Part shown: one piece after another, positions 63,602-64,000 of the stretch
Numbering within the stretch: the first letter of the stretch is position 1
Layout of the letters: every line of letters begins with the position of its first letter
NCBI GenBank assembly: GCA_905221615.1
Contig: CAJNDT010004001.1
Coordinates: 900,001-964,000, forward strand
DNA from: Symbiodinium sp. CCMP2592
Taxonomy: Eukaryota; Sar; Dinophyceae; Suessiales; Symbiodiniaceae
Direction: 5' to 3'
DNA: 64,000 bases
Program-made: the position numbers and the translations under genes
Notes under the pieces: generated by a model
What the model was told of the DNA's origin: nothing
Seen by the model: only the letters and a program-made list of their open reading frames with translations
Database searches by the model: none

Positions 63602-64000
63602 CACGCCAATCCCTGTGAGGGGTTGCAAAATTCATTTCAATGCTCATCAAAAATTGCAACTTTACCTCGCGTTCGAACACTCCACCACGCCAATCCCTGT
63701 GAAGGGTTGCAAAATTCATCTCAATGCTCATCAAAAATTGCAACTTTACCTCGCGTTCAACCACTCGACCACGCCAATCCCTGTGAGGGGTTGCAAAATT
63801 CATCTCAATGCTCATCAAAAATTGCAACTTTACCTCGCGTTCGAACACTCCACCACGCCAATCCTTGTGAAGGGTTGCAAAATTCATCTCAATGCTCATC
63901 AAAAATTGCAACTTTACCTCGCGTTCGAACACTCCACCACGCCAATCCTTGTGAAGGGTTGCAAAATTCATTTCAATGCAAATCAAAAAATGCAACTTTA
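63602..64000. repeat. 84-bp tandem repeat carrying the CAATCCCTGTGAAGGGTTG palindrome
   Basis: CACGCCAATCC starts at 63,602, 63,686, 63,770, 63,854 and 63,938, exactly 84 bp apart, and the array runs off the window. Because 84 is a multiple of 3, a repetitive frame is open on the minus strand (28-residue repeat). I do not call it a gene. Confidence 0.9.

Noticed and set aside
63602-64000. CRISPR-like array
   Set aside because: Units are 84 bp head-to-tail with no unique spacers, and the context is eukaryotic.

Overview
The window looks like nuclear DNA of a dinoflagellate, most likely a symbiotic one (Symbiodiniaceae). The reasons are: GC-AG introns with the AG|G junction rule; many nested retroelements with broken frames; RCC1-repeat (HERC-like) and multi-exon genes among dispersed short palindromes; and no bacterial operon structure. 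I see no rRNA, tRNA, CRISPR array or replication origin. The taxon is an inference from these habits and could not be checked by alignment.

Layout. (1) 0.2-1.3 kb: frameshifted C-terminal remnant of a C5-cytosine DNA methyltransferase. (2) 2.2-11.9 kb: a dinoflagellate-type ORF of unknown function, split by an almost intact Ty1/copia element (3,339-10,707; 102-bp LTRs, 5-bp target duplication). Removing the element restores the host frame exactly. (3) 13.2-32.0 kb: two tyrosine-recombinase (DIRS-like) retroelements, one inside the other. Outer element A (from about 13.2 kb to at least 32.0 kb) is decayed. Inner element B (23,039-31,930) has complete split direct repeats A1...B1-A2-B2. Both encode a recombinase, CCCH-finger gag-like proteins and a pol with, in order, a 2-oxoglutarate/Fe(II) dioxygenase-like (TET/JBP-like) domain, a C5-methyltransferase-like domain, reverse transcriptase and RNase H. 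(4) 32.3-34.5 kb: remnants of another recombinase and of a ubiquitin-specific-protease (USP) domain. (5) 35.7-38.2 kb: a multi-exon cellular gene with a kinase-like HNDLHGGN loop. (6) 38.8-51.7 kb: LINE-type elements whose pol fuses APE endonuclease, RT, Cys/His fingers and a USP-type deubiquitinase. One 5'-truncated copy lies on the minus strand inside another USP-LINE; a longer copy lies on the plus strand. It is followed by ORFs studded with a GGTGGAG-NNN-CTCCCC palindrome, the last with an ADP-ribosyltransferase-like fold plus a Tpt1/KptA RNA 2'-phosphotransferase domain. (7) 51.7-57.4 kb: tandem and long direct repeats without recognisable genes. (8) 57.4-62.3 kb, minus strand: an RCC1-repeat gene and a gene built by tandem duplication of a 216-nt exon plus 121-nt intron. 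(9) 62.3-64.0 kb: tandem repeats and dispersed hairpins.

How the parts relate: most of the window is retroelement sequence that has captured enzymes acting on DNA bases (methyltransferase, dioxygenase), on ubiquitin (USP) or on RNA ends (Tpt1/ART). Three families of short palindromes run through coding and non-coding parts. The only convincing cellular genes are the kinase-like gene at 36-38 kb, the RCC1 gene and the tandem-exon gene.
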